A stretch of 64,000 nt of DNA from Bacillus benzoevorans (GTDB taxonomy: Bacteria; Bacillota; Bacilli; Bacillales; Cytobacillaceae). The position numbers and the translations under genes are program-made. This document shows, piece after piece, positions 60,957 through 64,000 of this stretch; positions within the stretch are counted from its first letter, which is position 1, and each line of letters opens with the position of its first letter. The notes under the pieces are model-generated. The model was given only the letters and a program-made list of their open reading frames with translations. It was not told where the DNA came from and did not search any database. The stretch spans positions 1-64,000 of the forward strand of contig NZ_JACHGK010000005.1 in the NCBI RefSeq assembly GCF_014207535.1, read 5' to 3'.

Positions 60957-63494
60957 TTGAAAAAACTTGATTTCGTCCATGAAACTGCTATCGAGCACAC
61001 AAAAGAAAAGATTCGTGGAGATATAAGGTATTATTTACAGAATAAAAAAACAATTCCTTTATTCTCCGATTATGAAACGGAGCGGAGTCATTATGTTGAA
61101 CAAATCTGGATAAATGTCTGGGTGAATCTGGCATCCAGTCAAGTTCCGCGTGCAGAGAAAAAACAATTTTTAAGCGCGAGAGGCTATGAAGTAGAAGGTG
61201 TTGACCGGAAAATAATCAACAAACTCTTCCGTAGCGAAATAAAAGGCTATAAACCATTTCCAGTTCAAGAATGGCTTCTTGAAACATTTTCCGGGAAGAC
61301 TGAACAATGGGCAGCGCTATATGACAAGGCTAGAGAAGATTACCTTAAAGAGCTTCAACTACAGGCATTAAACGAAATGAAGAAAAAATGTCAAAGTGAA
61401 CTCGAAGAAATGATCGATGATTTAATAAGAGAGCAGCAACATTTATTTTATTTGCAGACAAGAAAAATGATTGCTGATCAACTTAAGGAAGACATTCAGA
61501 GCAAGGTAAAGTATCAAAGGCTGGATCCCTATTCTATTGAAGAGACGTTAGTATCTCAAGGAGCTTTTCAGCAGCAGGATTATTTTACAGTTGGCGATTT
61601 TTTAGTGGAATTAACAGGCAGCATCCAGAAAGTGTTGAATTGGAATCACTATGAGTATGTATATGAGACCTACTATGATGTGTATGAAGCAGAAATTTAT
61701 CAGATTCTTTCTCAAGTGGTTCCAGAAAAAATAAAGCAAACGCTCCCGCGTGAACTCGTGGTGCGGTATGATTTAGTGGTTTTTGATGATGTCCTGATCA
61801 ATGTTTGCCAAGATTACATTACCGATTTAGTTGAAAACTTTTGTGCTTATTTGACTGATGAATTAATGGCTGATTTACTCCGTCTTGCCCAAATTCCTTT
61901 CGAGGAAGAATTACATCAGGATATTTTTATCACAGATATGAAACAGCGAGAACAAAGAAAAGCAGAAGAAAAGGCCAGACTTCAGCGGCAGAAGGAGGAA
62001 GAAGCGCGGATAGTAAATGAAATATTTGAAATGGAATACAGTCCGCCTGGAGAACGAAATATACGTTATGTCCTGCATATTGGAGAGACGAATACCGGGA
62101 AAACGTATCAAGCTTTGCAAAGAATGAAACAGGCACCAAGCGGGTTATATCTAGCGCCACTGCGTTTATTGGCACTTGAAGTATATGATTTACTAAATGA
62201 AGATGGCACTCCTTGTTCATTGAAAACAGGCGAAGAGGAAAAAACTACTTCTGGTGCCTGCCATATTTCTTGCACGGTCGAAATGTTTCATGAAAAAGAC
62301 TTTTATCATGTAGTTGTGATTGATGAAGCTCAGATGATATCCGATAAAGATCGCGGCTTTTCCTGGTACAAAGCCATTACAAAAGTACAGGCAGATGAAG
62401 TTCATATCATTGCCAGTGTAAATGCGCGCGAAATGCTGATTGGATTATTAGGAAATTCAGAAATTGACATCATCGAATATAAACGTGATACTCCTCTCGA
62501 AGTTGAAAAAAAGGAATTCAAATTAAAGCATGTAAAAAAAGGAGATGCACTTATTTGCTTTTCCAGAAAAAGAGTTCTGGAAACAGCATCCAGACTGCAA
62601 AATGATGGTCATTCAGTCAGTATGATTTATGGAAGCATGCCTCCTGAAACCCGGAAAAAGCAGGTATTACGATTTATTAATGGTGAAACAAATATGGTGG
62701 TGGCCACAGATGCGATCGGAATGGGCTTGAATCTGCCCATACGCAGGATTGTTTTTTTGGAAAATCATAAATTCGATGGAACAGGGAGAAGGCTGCTTAA
62801 ATCTCAAGAGGTAAAGCAGATAGCCGGGAGGGCAGGGAGAAAAGGCCTGTATGCAGTCGGGAAAGTAGCATTTACTGAGGATATTAAAAAGATGGAAACC
62901 CTCCTATTACAGGAAGATGAACCGATACATACCTTTACGATTGCACCGACAAGTCATGTGTTTGAACGGTTTCAAAAATATTACAGAGATCTTGAGACGT
63001 TCTTCTCGCTCTGGGGTAAATTTAAAAACCCAAAAGGGACAAAAAAAGCCTCACTATCAGAGGAAAAAGAACTATATCGAATCATCCGCGGGACAGAATT
63101 GGAAGCTCGTCTTTCATTGACTGCTCTTTATGGTTTATTACATCTTCCGTTTTCTACTCGGGAGCCGGATTTGATTAAGCAATGGAAAAAGACGGTAGAA
63201 TCGATTGTGGCGGGAAAGGAACTGCCAGAGCCGAAAATAAAAAAGGGAACTTTAGAAGAATTGGAGCTTTCTTATAAAACGGTTGGATTGCATCTATTAT
63301 TCCTGTATCGCTTAAATCGACACACCAGCGCCCTTTATTGGGAACGAATTCGTGAGGAAATAAGTGATTTAATCCATGAGAAGCTGAAAATTGAGGTTAA
63401 GAAGATGAGAAAAAGATGCCGCCAGTGTAATAAGGTACTGCCCTGGGATCATCGTTATCCAATCTGCAATTCCTGTTATGAAATTAGCACGTAA
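60957..63494 (+). CDS. SUV3-like superfamily 2 helicase with zinc-ribbon tail
   Basis: An 845-aa protein. Residues 1 to about 355 are helical, Glu/Lys-rich and unassigned, ending in a charged coiled coil. The helicase core follows: motif I HIGETNTGKTYQAL, Ia YLAPLRLLALE, II VIDEAQMISD, III IIASVNAR, IV ALICFSRK, V NMVVATDAIGMGLNLPI and VI QIAGRAGRKG. This set resembles mitochondrial SUV3 RNA helicases. The tail has two C-x2-C pairs (CRQCNKV, CNSCYE). The start is TTG 60957, nine bases after GGAGG. An IS element begins two bases past the stop. RNA unwinding is inferred. Confidence 0.85.
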   Translation: MKKLDFVHETAIEHTKEKIRGDIRYYLQNKKTIPLFSDYETERSHYVEQIWINVWVNLASSQVPRAEKKQFLSARGYEVEGVDRKIINKLFRSEIKGYKPFPVQEWLLETFSGKTEQWAALYDKAREDYLKELQLQALNEMKKKCQSELEEMIDDLIREQQHLFYLQTRKMIADQLKEDIQSKVKYQRLDPYSIEETLVSQGAFQQQDYFTVGDFLVELTGSIQKVLNWNHYEYVYETYYDVYEAEIYQILSQVVPEKIKQTLPRELVVRYDLVVFDDVLINVCQDYITDLVENFCAYLTDELMADLLRLAQIPFEEELHQDIFITDMKQREQRKAEEKARLQRQKEEEARIVNEIFEMEYSPPGERNIRYVLHIGETNTGKTYQALQRMKQAPSGLYLAPLRLLALEVYDLLNEDGTPCSLKTGEEEKTTSGACHISCTVEMFHEKDFYHVVVIDEAQMISDKDRGFSWYKAITKVQADEVHIIASVNAREMLIGLLGNSEIDIIEYKRDTPLEVEKKEFKLKHVKKGDALICFSRKRVLETASRLQNDGHSVSMIYGSMPPETRKKQVLRFINGETNMVVATDAIGMGLNLPIRRIVFLENHKFDGTGRRLLKSQEVKQIAGRAGRKGLYAVGKVAFTEDIKKMETLLLQEDEPIHTFTIAPTSHVFERFQKYYRDLETFFSLWGKFKNPKGTKKASLSEEKELYRIIRGTELEARLSLTALYGLLHLPFSTREPDLIKQWKKTVESIVAGKELPEPKIKKGTLEELELSYKTVGLHLLFLYRLNRHTSALYWERIREEISDLIHEKLKIEVKKMRKRCRQCNKVLPWDHRYPICNSCYEIST

Positions 63495-63496
63495 AA

Positions 63497-64000
63497 CCAC
63501 GAGGGATTGCCCCGTGGATGTAAGTGCTTCGCTCAAATAGGGCAGCCTTTAGGTTGCCCTATTTGAGCGACCCTTTTAAGCGGTGAATAAAATAACTGTT
63601 GCGATCACGTGTTCCCTAGTGGTAAAATATATACAAAGACCAGTAGAAACGGAATCAAAATCTTGGTGGAATATGAACCAATATAATTGATTGAATCATT
63701 GTAAAAATTTACTTCAATTTCATATCATTTGGTGTCCTAAATTCAGATTCAATGTTCTTAATGGAAGGATAGAGCTTGAACTAAAAGAAATTCTCCGGAA
63801 TATAGGAGAAAATTACGGATATGAAATAAAAGAGATGGAGATCATGTCAGATCATATCCATCTATTTATATCTACAAAACCGACGGTAGCACCTACGGAC
63901 GTAGTCCGTAGTCTTAAAAGCATATCGGCAAGAGAGCTATTTGAAAAATTCCCGAAGTTAAAAGCTTTTTATCATCGTTCAGGTTCTTTATGGAGTAAAG
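63497..64000 (+). mobile_element. IS200/IS605-family element, left part
   Basis: Two hairpins mark the left end: an imperfect CCACG/CGTGG stem at 63497-63517, and a long stem of about 18 pairs with a TTTA loop at 63530-63569. Subterminal hairpins rather than inverted repeats are typical of this family, which moves as single strands. A Y1 transposase frame follows and runs off the window. The element starts immediately after the helicase stop codon. Confidence 0.78.
63691..64000 (+). CDS. tnpA: IS200/IS605 Y1 transposase TnpA, partial at window end
   Basis: The translation reads LLQFHIIWCPKFRFNVL, then EMEIMSDHIHLFIS with the HUH metal motif (His-Ile-His), VVRSLKSISARELF and FYHRSGSLWSK, all typical of TnpA. 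The catalytic tyrosine would lie beyond the window. The frame opens at TTG 63691. A better-looking ATG at 63673 (MNQYN) is separated from it by an in-frame TGA at 63688, so either the TTG is used or the copy is damaged. Confidence 0.82.
   Translation, partial: MNHCKNLLQFHIIWCPKFRFNVLNGRIELELKEILRNIGENYGYEIKEMEIMSDHIHLFISTKPTVAPTDVVRSLKSISARELFEKFPKLKAFYHRSGSLWSK

Noticed and set aside
63688..63690. TGA in tnpA as a selenocysteine codon, given mnmH in the window
   Set aside because: TnpA has no selenocysteine, no SECIS-like hairpin follows, and MnmH modifies tRNA rather than decoding TGA; a TTG start or a damaged copy is simpler.

Overview
The window is a low-GC chromosome segment from an endospore-forming member of the Bacillaceae. 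Supporting evidence is the strong AGGAGG-type ribosome binding sites, frequent TTG/GTG starts, an S-box (SAM) riboswitch, and many sporulation genes (CwlC-type amidase, YhcN-type lipoprotein, an Sda-like protein, a BclB-type exosporium domain, a CgeB-type glycosyltransferase). The genus is not decided; a Bacillus/Neobacillus-like species is plausible. Mobile DNA lies at both edges: the 3' end of a group II intron (1-93) and the left part of an IS200/IS605 element (63497-64000).

Layout. 0.1-3.3 kb: cwlC, a YpzG-like small gene, an unknown wHTH-like protein and mnmH (tRNA 2-selenouridine synthase). 3.3-11.3 kb (minus): a methionine operon metI-metC-yitJ-metH behind a SAM riboswitch and terminator; it covers transsulfuration, methylene-THF reduction and homocysteine methylation. 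11.5-14.4 kb: small genes (one Sda-like), a sporulation lipoprotein, and a YidC-type insertase preceded by a small single-span membrane ORF. That pair looks like the mifM-yidC2 translational sensor of B. subtilis, including a hairpin that buries the yidC ribosome binding site. 14.6-17 kb: pncB-nadE (NAD salvage). 17-20.2 kb: pflB-pflA (anaerobic pyruvate cleavage) with Rex/Fnr-like operator sequence. 20.5-34.6 kb: mixed housekeeping genes: nrnB, a D,D-carboxypeptidase, an ABC-F ATPase, a Sco copper chaperone, lrgAB, a class A PBP, ilvE, ysaA, a HemD-family protein, ppiB and a GNAT protein. Two genes here appear to use rare start codons (CTG for lrgB, ATT for a ydjO-like gene).

34.6-37.7 kb holds a sulfate-activation cassette (TauE/SafE permease, cysC, sat) without cysH, flanked by near-identical copies of a terminator region. 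37.7-38.6 kb is ppaC (pyrophosphatase).

38.9-51 kb is the most distinctive part: a BclB-domain protein, two TylF-type O-methyltransferases, another methyltransferase, two paralogous glycosyltransferases, a CgeB-type glycosyltransferase, a cysteine-rich protein, a large coiled-coil protein and a JAMM metalloprotease. At least five transcription units have sequences matching the mother-cell sigma-K promoter (AC, 16-17 bases, CATANNNTA). I infer a late-sporulation cluster that builds and decorates the spore surface. A PAPS-dependent sulfotransferase (59988-60731), in an AT-rich stretch, could use the PAPS made by sat-cysC, so sulfation of a surface glycan is a testable idea.

51-63.5 kb: SEC-C, HD and SRPBCC proteins, ppsR-ppdK (PEP/pyruvate interconversion and its regulator), a quinone oxidoreductase-like enzyme, a dimeric dUTPase, exoA, the sulfotransferase and an SUV3-like helicase. 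No rRNA, tRNA or CRISPR array was seen.
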